Shown here one piece after another: positions 1 to 5,252 of a stretch of DNA of 5,334 nucleotides. Made by a program: the position numbers and the translations under genes. Origin of the DNA: Paracoccaceae bacterium (GTDB taxonomy: Bacteria; Pseudomonadota; Alphaproteobacteria; Rhodobacterales; Rhodobacteraceae). The notes under the pieces were generated by a model that saw only the letters and a list, made by a program, of their open reading frames with translations, did no database searches and was not told the origin of the DNA. Location: positions 1 through 5,334 of the forward strand of contig SKKS01000478.1 in assembly GCA_007123625.1 (NCBI GenBank), given 5' to 3'. The first letter of the stretch is position 1. Each line of letters begins with the position of its first letter.

Positions 1-886
1 CGAGAGTATCTGGCGCGACCTGCTGTTCGTCACACATGCCACGGCAGTCGGGGCCATAACCTCGCTTGCCCTTGCCGCCATCGACACGGCGCTGTGGGAT
101 CTGCGCTGCAAGCGGACCGGTCTGCCGCTGTGGCGCATGGCCGGCGGTGCGCGGCCCGATATTGCGATTTATTCGACCGAAGGCGGATGGCTTCACATCG
201 ACACGCCCGTGCTGGTGGAAGATGCCCGCGCCGTGCAGGACGCGGGGTTTGCCGGGGCGAAAGTCAAGATCGGCAAGCCCTCTGCAGCCGAGGATGCGCG
301 CCGCCTGTCAGCCGTGCGCGCCGCTGTGGGCGATGATTTTCGGCTGATGGTCGATGCCAATCAGGCTTTCACCCTGTCCGAGGCGTTGTTGCGCGCAGAT
401 ATGCTGGCCGATCACGGCATCACATGGTTCGAGGAACCGCTGCCCGCCGATGACCTTTCGGGCCATGCAACACTTGCACGTCAAAGCCGTGTGCCGATTG
501 CCGTTGGCGAGAGCCTCTATTCGCCGGGGCAGTTCAAGGATTACCTGATGCAGGGCGCGGCAAGCGTGGTGCAGGTCGATGCCGCCCGCGTGGGCGGGAT
601 CACGCCCTGGCTGAAGGTCGCGCATATGGCGGAATGCCATAACCTGTCGGTCTGCCCGCATTTCCTGATGGAACTGCATGTCAGTCTGGTCTGTGCCGTG
701 CCCAATGCCTGGATGCTGGAGTATATCCCGCTGCTTGATGCGATCACGACCTCGCGTGTTGATCTGCGCAATGGCCGGGCGCATGCGCCCGCAACTCCGG
801 GGCTTGGGATCGACTGGGACATGGCGGCAATCGTGGCACAGACGGTTTCAGGCAGCCATCACCGGATCACTGGCAAGGAGGGATGA
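1..886 (+). CDS. MR/MLE (enolase superfamily) acid-sugar dehydratase, 5'-truncated by window edge
   Basis: The reading frame is open from base 2 and ends at TGA 884-886, giving 294 visible residues. Family members have about 370-400, so roughly 80-100 N-terminal residues lie off the left edge. The first visible part (AIDTALWDL, then the LWRMAGG stretch) is the usual end of the N-terminal capping domain. The barrel then shows KVKIG (nt 260-268, catalytic Lys-x-Lys), VDANQ (Asp metal ligand, nt 353-355), FEEP (Glu, nt 431-433), GES (Glu, nt 509-511), VDAARVGG (Asp of the Asp-His dyad) and CPHFLMELH (catalytic His, nt 659-661). This is the full mandelate-racemase-subgroup set, so the enzyme should be an active Mg-dependent dehydratase or epimerase of a sugar acid. 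The PHFLMELH signature is more like galactarate/talarate-type members than my memory of Xanthomonas L-fuconate dehydratase (CPHAGG), so the substrate is open. The next gene follows after 1 nt. Confidence 0.93.
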   Translation, partial: ESIWRDLLFVTHATAVGAITSLALAAIDTALWDLRCKRTGLPLWRMAGGARPDIAIYSTEGGWLHIDTPVLVEDARAVQDAGFAGAKVKIGKPSAAEDARRLSAVRAAVGDDFRLMVDANQAFTLSEALLRADMLADHGITWFEEPLPADDLSGHATLARQSRVPIAVGESLYSPGQFKDYLMQGAASVVQVDAARVGGITPWLKVAHMAECHNLSVCPHFLMELHVSLVCAVPNAWMLEYIPLLDAITTSRVDLRNGRAHAPATPGLGIDWDMAAIVAQTVSGSHHRITGKEG

Positions 887-887
887 A

Positions 888-1217
888 ATGCAACGCATGG
901 GAATGGTCATCGGGTTGAAACCCGACCGGATAGAGACCTATAAACGCCTGCACGCCGATACTTGGCCCGAGATCCTGGCCAGGATCAGCGACTGCAACAT
1001 CACCAATTACAGCATCTTCCTGCGCGAGCCGGAGAACCTGCTGTTCGGGTATTGGGAATATGTCGGTGATGATTTTGCCGCCGATGCCGCGAAGATGGCG
1101 GCGGACCCGAAGACGCAGGAATGGTGGGATGTCTGCATGCCCTGTCAGCTTCCGCTGGATACCCGTGCCGAGGGCGAATGGTGGGCCATGATGGAAGAGG
1201 TCTTTCACCATGACTGA
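888..1217 (+). CDS. L-rhamnose/L-fucose mutarotase family protein (RhaM/YiiL-like, COG3254)
   Basis: A 109-residue protein, close to the family length of about 104-110. It is a small dimeric alpha-beta-barrel enzyme that interconverts alpha and beta anomers of a deoxysugar in the cytoplasm. His22 (in RLHADTWPE) and Tyr41 (in NYSIF) fall at the positions of the catalytic His and Tyr known for E. coli RhaM. The NLLFGYWEY strand, the EWWD pair (Trp79-Trp80) and the EEVFHHD tail are also family hallmarks. ATG 888 is chosen because a strong AAGGAGG lies 6 nt upstream; ATG 897 and 903 are later in-frame alternatives. It starts 1 nt after the dehydratase stop and overlaps the next gene by 8 nt, so it is translationally coupled. 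Whether it prefers L-rhamnose or L-fucose cannot be read from the sequence; the lactonase and SDR downstream favour L-fucose or a stereochemically similar sugar. Confidence 0.93.
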   Translation: MQRMGMVIGLKPDRIETYKRLHADTWPEILARISDCNITNYSIFLREPENLLFGYWEYVGDDFAADAAKMAADPKTQEWWDVCMPCQLPLDTRAEGEWWAMMEEVFHHD

Positions 1218-1878
1218 CGCCCAGACCGCGCCGGATCCGCGGATCGCGGTGCTGGCCTCCTGCTATACCAGCGTAATCCATGACGTGATGCGCGCACGCG
1301 GCCTGCGCAATTTCACACTACCACCGCGCATCCAGCCCTTGCAGGCGGGAACGGTCCTGTGTGGCCCGGTCTTCACCATCGAAGGGCGCATGGACGAAAG
1401 CGCCGATGCCCATGCGACGCTGCTGGAATGGACGGGCTTGCTGTCGCGTGCGCCCGCGCATCATGTCTGGATCAGCCAGCCGCATAATCACACGGTCGCC
1501 CAGATGGGTGAATTGTCGGCAGAAACCTTGCATCGCAAGGGCGTTCTGGGCTGCGTGATGGATGGCGGCTTGCGGGATGCGGGTTTCATCCAGCGGCTGG
1601 GCCTGCCCTGTTGGCGGGTGTTTCATACGCCGCGCGATGTGGTGGGCGCATGGCTGCCCACCGGAACCGATGTGCCGATCCATATCGACGATGTGCTGAT
1701 CGCGCCGGATGACTGGCTGCACGGGGATGCCGATGGCATGGTGCGGATTCCGGGCGCGCTTCTGGACGAGGTGATCGAGGCATCGGTCGCGGCCATGCAG
1801 ACCGAAAACAAGGTCCGCAGCGCCATCCTGAGCGGGATGGACCCGCAAGACGCCTACAAGAAATTCGGCAAGTTCTAG
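1210..1878 (+). CDS. RraA / HMG-CHA aldolase family protein
   Basis: A 222-residue protein, typical family length. MGEL at Gly100 followed by VMDGGLRD (Arg122-Asp123) is the G-x(20-21)-R-D active-site pattern shared by RraA and class II pyruvate aldolases of the 4-hydroxy-4-methyl-2-oxoglutarate type. The fold's start (CYTSVIHDVMRARG) and end (DDWLHGDADGMVRIP) are also typical. The acid that bona fide HMG/CHA aldolases carry three residues after the Asp is Phe126 here, so standard HMG aldolase activity is doubtful. The catabolic operon argues against a role as an RNase E regulator. Likely roles, by inference, are retro-aldol cleavage, beta-keto-acid decarboxylation or a related enolate reaction on a 2-keto-3-deoxy or 2,4-diketo sugar acid. 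The start is supported by GAGG at 1197-1200, 9 nt upstream, inside the mutarotase gene, which it overlaps by 8 nt. Family call is firm; reaction is not. Confidence 0.9.
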   Translation: MTDAQTAPDPRIAVLASCYTSVIHDVMRARGLRNFTLPPRIQPLQAGTVLCGPVFTIEGRMDESADAHATLLEWTGLLSRAPAHHVWISQPHNHTVAQMGELSAETLHRKGVLGCVMDGGLRDAGFIQRLGLPCWRVFHTPRDVVGAWLPTGTDVPIHIDDVLIAPDDWLHGDADGMVRIPGALLDEVIEASVAAMQTENKVRSAILSGMDPQDAYKKFGKF

Positions 1879-1883
1879 GGGGA
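1877..1883 (+). promoter_or_regulatory. Shine-Dalgarno-like AGGGGGA ahead of a mini-ORF
   Basis: This purine run overlaps the stop codon of the RraA-family gene. It lies 7 nt before GTG 1891 and 10 nt before ATG 1894, the possible starts of a short leader frame, but about 36 nt before the small-subunit ATG at 1920. It therefore cannot serve that gene directly. Assignment as a ribosome binding site is inference. Confidence 0.35.
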
Positions 1884-1890
1884 ACAATTG

Positions 1891-1923
1891 GTGATGTGTC
1901 ACAACACAGAGCGACTTGAATGA
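1891..1923 (+). CDS. Possible 9-10 codon leader mini-ORF coupled to the small UxaA subunit
   Basis: Between the RraA-family gene and the small UxaA subunit gene, GTG 1891 or ATG 1894 opens a frame encoding MCHNTERLE (with one extra N-terminal residue from the GTG). It ends at TGA 1921-1923, which overlaps the start codon of the next gene as ATGA (1920-1923). A purine-rich AGGGGGA precedes it at good spacing, whereas the downstream gene has no convincing Shine-Dalgarno of its own. Terminating ribosomes could re-start on the small-subunit gene, the same ATGA arrangement used at the next junction. The peptide resembles nothing I know. This may be chance in a short spacer; only conservation in relatives would show it is used. 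Confidence 0.25.
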   Translation: MMCHNTERLE

Positions 1924-2258
1924 CGGTCCAGACCGACCCTCGGCTGCTGCTTCTGTCGCCTGATGACAATGTTTTCGTGCTGCGCGGTGCCATCGACGCG
2001 GGCGAGGTCATCATGGTCGCGGGCGCGGAGGTTCACATTTCCCGGCGCCTCGGGCTTGGGCACAAGATCGCGGCGCGGTTCATCGCGTCAGGCGAAAAGA
2101 TCATCAAGTATGGTGCCCCGATTGGCTCGACCTTCTGTGACATTGCCCCCGGCGCACATGTCCACCTGCACAATCTTGCCAGCGACTACACGCCGACCCA
2201 TTCGCTGACCGAGTCGCACGCATCGCATGATGCAGCCATGAAAGGGAGCGCAACATGA
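1920..2258 (+). CDS. UxaA-family small subunit, SAF domain (split altronate dehydratase / SuyA-like)
   Basis: A 112-residue SAF-domain protein matching the N-terminal domain of altronate dehydratase (UxaA) and the small subunit of (2R)-sulfolactate sulfo-lyase (SuyA). Visible hallmarks are LLLSPDDNVFVLR near residues 9-22, GHKIAARFIASGEKIIKYG (residues 47-65) and IGSTFCDIAPGAHVHLHN (residues 68-85), with His80, His82 and His84. This module is known to pair with the large catalytic domain and is usually placed over its active site. Here the two are separate genes joined by a 4-nt ATGA overlap, so a heteromeric enzyme is expected. ATG 1920 is the earliest start, since an in-frame TGA (1917-1919) directly precedes it. 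Its own ribosome binding site is weak. The name covers the family only; the substrate could be a sugar acid other than altronate. Confidence 0.9.
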   Translation: MTVQTDPRLLLLSPDDNVFVLRGAIDAGEVIMVAGAEVHISRRLGLGHKIAARFIASGEKIIKYGAPIGSTFCDIAPGAHVHLHNLASDYTPTHSLTESHASHDAAMKGSAT

Positions 2259-3445
2259 CGCTGACAGGCTATTCGCGCGCAGATGGACGCAAGGGCATCC
2301 GCAATCTGGTGGCCGTCGCCTATCTGGTGGAATGCGCCCATCATGTGGCCCGCCAGATCGTCAACCCCACACCCGAGCACGCCCATCTGATCGGCTTTCC
2401 GGGCTGCTTTCCGAATGCCTACGCCCAGAAGATCATGGAGCGCCTGTGCACCCATCCGAATGTCGGCGCGGTGCTGCTGGTATCGCTGGGCTGCGAGAGT
2501 TTCGACAGGTATCAGTTGGAACGCATTACCGCACAAAGCGGGCGGCCCGTGCGCACGCTGGTCATCCAGAACGACGGCGGCACCCGCGCAACGATCGATG
2601 CCGGGCGGGCGTGGGTGGCCGAACAGGCCGCGATCCTGCAAGGTGCAGAACAGGTTCCGCTGGCGCTGTCCGACCTGACCATAGGCACTGTCTGCGGTGG
2701 CTCTGACGGGACATCGGGGATCACGGGCAATCCGGCCGCCGGGCTGGCATTTGACCGGCTGGTGGCCGAGGGCGCAACATGCATTTTCGAGGAAACCGGC
2801 GAGTTGATCGGTTGCGAGGGCATCATGGCCAGTCGCGCGGCAACGCCCGAACTGGCCATCGAATTACGCGCCAGTGTCGAGAAGGCGGCGCGCTATTACG
2901 CTACCTTGGGTTATGGCAGTTTTGCCGCTGGCAATGCCGATGGCGGCCTGACAACGATCGAGGAGAAGTCGCTGGGCGCCTATATGAAATCGGGCCAGTC
3001 GCAGATTTCGGGCCTGATCAAGCCGGGCGACATCCCACCACGCGGTGGGCTGTACCTGATGGATGTGGTGCCTGATGGCGAGGTGCGGTTCGGTTTTCCC
3101 AATATCTCGGACAATGCCGAAATCGTCGAGATGATGGCATCAGGCGCGCATATGACGCTGTTTGTCACGGGGCGCGGGTCGGTTGTCGGCTCGGCGCTTG
3201 CGCCGGTCATCAAGATCGCGGCCAACCCACATATGTATGACCGCTTGTCCGAGGATATGGACATCAATGCAGGCCGCATCCTGACAGGGGCTGCAAGCCT
3301 GACCCAGATCGGTGACGAGATTTTCGACGCTGTGATCGCCACCGCCAGTGGCCAGCCGACGAAATCCGAGGCGCTGGGTCATACCGAATTCATTCTGACC
3401 TACAAGAGCTTCGAACCGCTTGGCCCGGCCTGCCTGCCACTATGA
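2255..3445 (+). CDS. UxaA-family large catalytic subunit (altronate/galactarate dehydratase or SuyB-like)
   Basis: A 396-residue protein of the UxaA C-terminal/GarD/SuyB family, about the 380-400 length of stand-alone large subunits. Motifs in order are GYSRADGRKGIRN (5-17), FPGCFPN (Cys51), LGCESF (Cys80), TVCGGSDGTSGITGNP (Cys147), FEETGELIGCE (178-188), GNADGGLTTIEEKSLGA (226-242), TGRGSVVGSALAPVIKI (305-321) and the MDINAGRILTG stretch (335-345). The conserved cysteines and the acid/His-rich loops fit the Fe-dependent lyase mechanism known for this family, which removes water (or sulfite in SuyAB) from the carbon beside a carboxylate-bearing hydroxyl carbon. It overlaps the small subunit by ATGA and has GGAG at 2245-2248, 6 nt upstream. 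No truncation or frameshift is visible. The exact substrate is unknown; an aldonate such as L-fuconate, or a keto-sugar acid, fits the operon better than altronate alone. Confidence 0.92.
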   Translation: MTLTGYSRADGRKGIRNLVAVAYLVECAHHVARQIVNPTPEHAHLIGFPGCFPNAYAQKIMERLCTHPNVGAVLLVSLGCESFDRYQLERITAQSGRPVRTLVIQNDGGTRATIDAGRAWVAEQAAILQGAEQVPLALSDLTIGTVCGGSDGTSGITGNPAAGLAFDRLVAEGATCIFEETGELIGCEGIMASRAATPELAIELRASVEKAARYYATLGYGSFAAGNADGGLTTIEEKSLGAYMKSGQSQISGLIKPGDIPPRGGLYLMDVVPDGEVRFGFPNISDNAEIVEMMASGAHMTLFVTGRGSVVGSALAPVIKIAANPHMYDRLSEDMDINAGRILTGAASLTQIGDEIFDAVIATASGQPTKSEALGHTEFILTYKSFEPLGPACLPL

Positions 3446-3446
3446 C

Positions 3447-3451
3447 AAGGA
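3447..3451 (+). promoter_or_regulatory. Ribosome binding site AAGGA deciding the SDR start
   Basis: AAGGA sits 8 nt before ATG 3460. An earlier in-frame ATG at 3442 overlaps the previous stop as ATGA but would add six residues (MTRNST) that lack counterparts in relatives. The spacing and the family N-terminus (MGRLKGK) favour 3460. Confidence 0.6.
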
Positions 3452-3459
3452 ACTCGACG

Positions 3460-4197
3460 ATGGGACGACTGAAGGGAAAGACCTGTCTTCTGACAGCGGC
3501 GGGGCAAGGCATTGGCCGCGCCAGCGCGCTGGCGATGGCCGCCGAAGGGGCGCGGGTGATCGGCACGGACAGCAACCCCACCGCGCTGGACGAACTCGCC
3601 CACCAGGGCATTGAAACCCGTCTGCTGGACGTGACGGATCCAGACCAGATCACGGCAACGGTTGAAAGCCTTGATGCCCCCGATGTGCTTTTCAACTGTG
3701 CAGGCTATGTGGCGCATGGCACGATCCTCGATTGCGACGAAGAGAGCTGGCAGTTCTCGCTGAACCTGAACATGACCGCCATGTACCGGATGCTGCGTGC
3801 CTTTCTGCCCGGCATGATCGCTGCGGGGGGCGGGTCGATCATCAACATGTCCTCTGCTGCGTCATCCGTGATCGCCGCGCCGAACCGGTTTGTTTATGGC
3901 GCGACCAAGGCTGGGGTGATCGGGATGACCAAATCCGTCGCCGCCGATTTCATCGGGCAGGGCATCCGCTGCAATGCCATCTGTCCCGGCACGGTCGAAA
4001 GCCCCTCGCTGGAAGATCGTATCCGCGCGCAGGGTGACTATGAGACAGCGCGTGCGGCCTTCATCGCGCGCCAACCCATCGGGCGGATCGGCAAGGCCGC
4101 GGAGATCGCCGCGCTTGTGGTCTATCTTGCCTCGGATGAAAGCGCCTATACCACAGGGGCCATTCACGTCATCGACGGCGGCTGGTCGAATGTCTGA
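3460..4197 (+). CDS. SDR-family NAD-dependent dehydrogenase, BDH2/2-keto-3-deoxy-L-fuconate 4-dehydrogenase-like
   Basis: From ATG 3460 the product has 245 residues, equal to the length I recall for human BDH2/DHRS6, whose sequence it parallels through most of its length (MGRLxGK, LTAAxQGIG, DVLFN, AGxVxHGT, NMSSxASS, DFIxQGIRCN, CPGTV, YLASDESAY, IDGGWS). Cofactor features are TAAGQGIG (12-19), Asp37 at the end of strand 2 (NAD preference) and NCAG (79-82). The catalytic set is Ser132, Tyr146 and Lys150. Arg143, Arg187 and Arg204 align, from memory, with the carboxylate-binding arginines of BDH2, so a small carboxylic or keto acid substrate is expected. In this operon oxidation of 2-keto-3-deoxy-L-fuconate (or its rhamnose epimer) at C4 is the best guess; sugar 1-dehydrogenase is a less likely alternative. 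ATG 3442 would give 251 residues. It follows the UxaA gene by 14 nt. Confidence 0.92.
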   Translation: MGRLKGKTCLLTAAGQGIGRASALAMAAEGARVIGTDSNPTALDELAHQGIETRLLDVTDPDQITATVESLDAPDVLFNCAGYVAHGTILDCDEESWQFSLNLNMTAMYRMLRAFLPGMIAAGGGSIINMSSAASSVIAAPNRFVYGATKAGVIGMTKSVAADFIGQGIRCNAICPGTVESPSLEDRIRAQGDYETARAAFIARQPIGRIGKAAEIAALVVYLASDESAYTTGAIHVIDGGWSNV

Positions 4198-4254
4198 ACC
4201 ACAGGAACGCGCAGGACACCCGCGCGCTTTCCGTAACCGTGAGAAGCAGTCGAA

Positions 4255-4274
4255 CCCGGCCGCACTGGGCCGGG
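4255..4274 (+). repeat. Perfect 7-bp GC hairpin with 6-nt loop
   Basis: CCCGGCC (4255-4261) and GGCCGGG (4268-4274) are perfectly complementary around the loop GCACTG. No run of T follows, so it is not a canonical intrinsic terminator. A role in mRNA stability, processing or partial attenuation between the SDR and lactonase genes is possible. Confidence 0.55.
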
Positions 4275-4330
4275 ACAGCAACGCCGGGAGGTGATCGCCG
4301 ACGCAGCCTGAAACATGGACAGCGCATACC

Positions 4331-4335
4331 GGAGG
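4331..4335 (+). promoter_or_regulatory. Strong ribosome binding site of the lactonase gene
   Basis: GGAGG lies 7 nt before ATG 4343. Its strength means the lactonase can be translated independently of the SDR gene, in contrast to the overlapping genes upstream. Confidence 0.7.
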
Positions 4336-4342
4336 ACAAGGG

Positions 4343-5194
4343 ATGAAACTGCTCGATACCCACCAGCATCTGATCTATCGCGACACGCTTGGATATTCCT
4401 GGGCGAAAGGCATACCGGCTCTGGCCAGCGACGATTTCTCAGTCGAGACCTATAACGCTTTGACAAATGGCCGGGTGGCTGGCGCGCTGTTCATGGAAGC
4501 GGCAGTCGATGATGCGGATTACCAGAATGAAGCGCGCCTGATCGCGGGGATTGCCTGCGACAAGGCCAGCGGCATTCTGGGCGTTATCGCCTCGTGTCGC
4601 CCGGAAACGGATGCGGGGTTCGAGGCATGGCTCGATGAATGTGCGGATTTGGGTGTTGTCGGCTTCCGGCGTGTGTTGCATGTAGTGCACGACGAGGTTT
4701 CGCGCACGGACACATTCCGCGCCAATATCCGGCGCATCGGCGCACAAGGGATGTCATTCGACATGTGCTTTCTGGCCCGGCAACTGCCTGTGGCGTTGGA
4801 ACTGGCACGCGCCTGTCAGGGTATGCCTCTGGTGCTGGACCACTGTGGCGTGCCAGATATTGCCGGTGGCGATTTCAAGACATGGGCGTCGCAGATCGAC
4901 GCCTTGGCCAAGCTGTCGCATGTCAGCTGCAAGCTGTCCGGTCTGACCGCCTATGTCGGGGCTCATCAGGACCGCGCGGCCGCGATCCGGCCATATGTCG
5001 AGCATGTGTTGGGCGTCTTTGGCCCTGCGCGGATTGTCTGGGGCAGTGACTGGCCGGTGGTCGATCTTGGCAGTGGATTGCCTGGATGGCTGGACATGAC
5101 TCATTCCATTCTTTCGGCGTTGTCAGAAGACGAGGCTGCCGACATCGCCTATCGCACAGCGCAGCGGATCTACCGTGTGAACCTGACCGACTGA
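4343..5194 (+). CDS. COG3618 amidohydrolase, probable sugar-acid lactonase (L-fuconolactonase-like)
   Basis: A 283-residue TIM-barrel metal-dependent hydrolase of the amidohydrolase-2 group, normal length for COG3618. DTHQHL (His7, Gln8, His9) at the end of strand 1 is the HxH metal motif. Further barrel signatures are GFRRVLH (107-113), DMCFLARQLP (140-149), LVLDHCG (His167) and VWGSDWPV (Asp236). COG3618 members with known activity open sugar lactones, including L-fucono-1,5-lactone in Burkholderia multivorans, and this fits the mutarotase and SDR in the operon. Expected role: hydrolysis of an aldonolactone to the open acid before dehydration. No signal peptide is seen, so it should be cytoplasmic. 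GGAGG (4331-4335), 7 nt before ATG 4343, supports the start. A 145-nt gap separates it from the SDR gene. Related members act on other lactones (e.g. L-rhamnonolactone or pyrone lactones), so the precise substrate is inferred. Confidence 0.88.
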   Translation: MKLLDTHQHLIYRDTLGYSWAKGIPALASDDFSVETYNALTNGRVAGALFMEAAVDDADYQNEARLIAGIACDKASGILGVIASCRPETDAGFEAWLDECADLGVVGFRRVLHVVHDEVSRTDTFRANIRRIGAQGMSFDMCFLARQLPVALELARACQGMPLVLDHCGVPDIAGGDFKTWASQIDALAKLSHVSCKLSGLTAYVGAHQDRAAAIRPYVEHVLGVFGPARIVWGSDWPVVDLGSGLPGWLDMTHSILSALSEDEAADIAYRTAQRIYRVNLTD

Positions 5195-5240
5195 GGCGTT
5201 GTGATTGATCAAAGAGCTATGCGGGATTTTGGGTGATGCG

Positions 5241-5252
5241 GCCTGATCAGGC
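5241..5252. repeat. 12-nt perfect palindrome at the end of the minus-strand gene
   Basis: GCCTGATCAGGC reads the same on both strands and contains the stop codon of the minus-strand frame. It lies between two convergent genes. There is no loop and no T-tract, so a strong hairpin terminator is unlikely; it may be coincidental or part of an IS-end region. Confidence 0.35.

Larger units (their letters stand above)
4198..4342 (+). other. 145-nt intergenic gap inside the operon
   Basis: This is by far the largest gap between genes of the set. It holds one perfect inverted repeat (4255-4274) and the GGAGG ribosome binding site of the next gene (4331-4335). I see no convincing sigma-70 -35/-10 pair, no coding frame with family resemblance, and no T-tract after the hairpin. 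It may separate the lactonase into a differently expressed segment through RNA processing, but that is inference. Confidence 0.5.

Noticed and set aside
308..784. Long minus-strand open frame opposite the MR/MLE gene
   Set aside because: It is antisense to a protein with a complete conserved active site, shows no recognisable family, and is expected from high-GC third-position bias.
1210..1878. Naming the RraA-family gene as regulator of RNase E activity
   Set aside because: The catabolic operon context points to metabolism, and RraA-family membership alone does not indicate RNase binding.
1318..1902. Minus-strand 194-codon open frame opposite the RraA-family gene
   Set aside because: No family resemblance, histidine- and arginine-rich shadow composition, and the plus-strand gene fully explains the region.
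2186..2641. Minus-strand 151-codon open frame spanning the UxaA subunit junction
   Set aside because: It crosses the ends of two well-supported plus-strand genes and has no recognisable motif.
4255..4274. Intrinsic terminator ending the operon after the SDR
   Set aside because: The stem is good but there is no following T-tract, and a pathway gene on the same strand continues downstream.
3974..4294. Plus-strand frame running from the SDR gene into the 145-nt spacer
   Set aside because: It is a shifted-frame shadow of the SDR for most of its length, arginine/proline-rich, with no family resemblance in the spacer part.
4198..4342. Internal promoter for the lactonase
   Set aside because: I found no convincing -35/-10 pair; it cannot be excluded but is not supported.
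5205..5212. TTGATCAA palindrome after the lactonase stop as an operator or IS end
   Set aside because: An 8-nt palindrome is common by chance and nothing links it to a known regulator or repeat.
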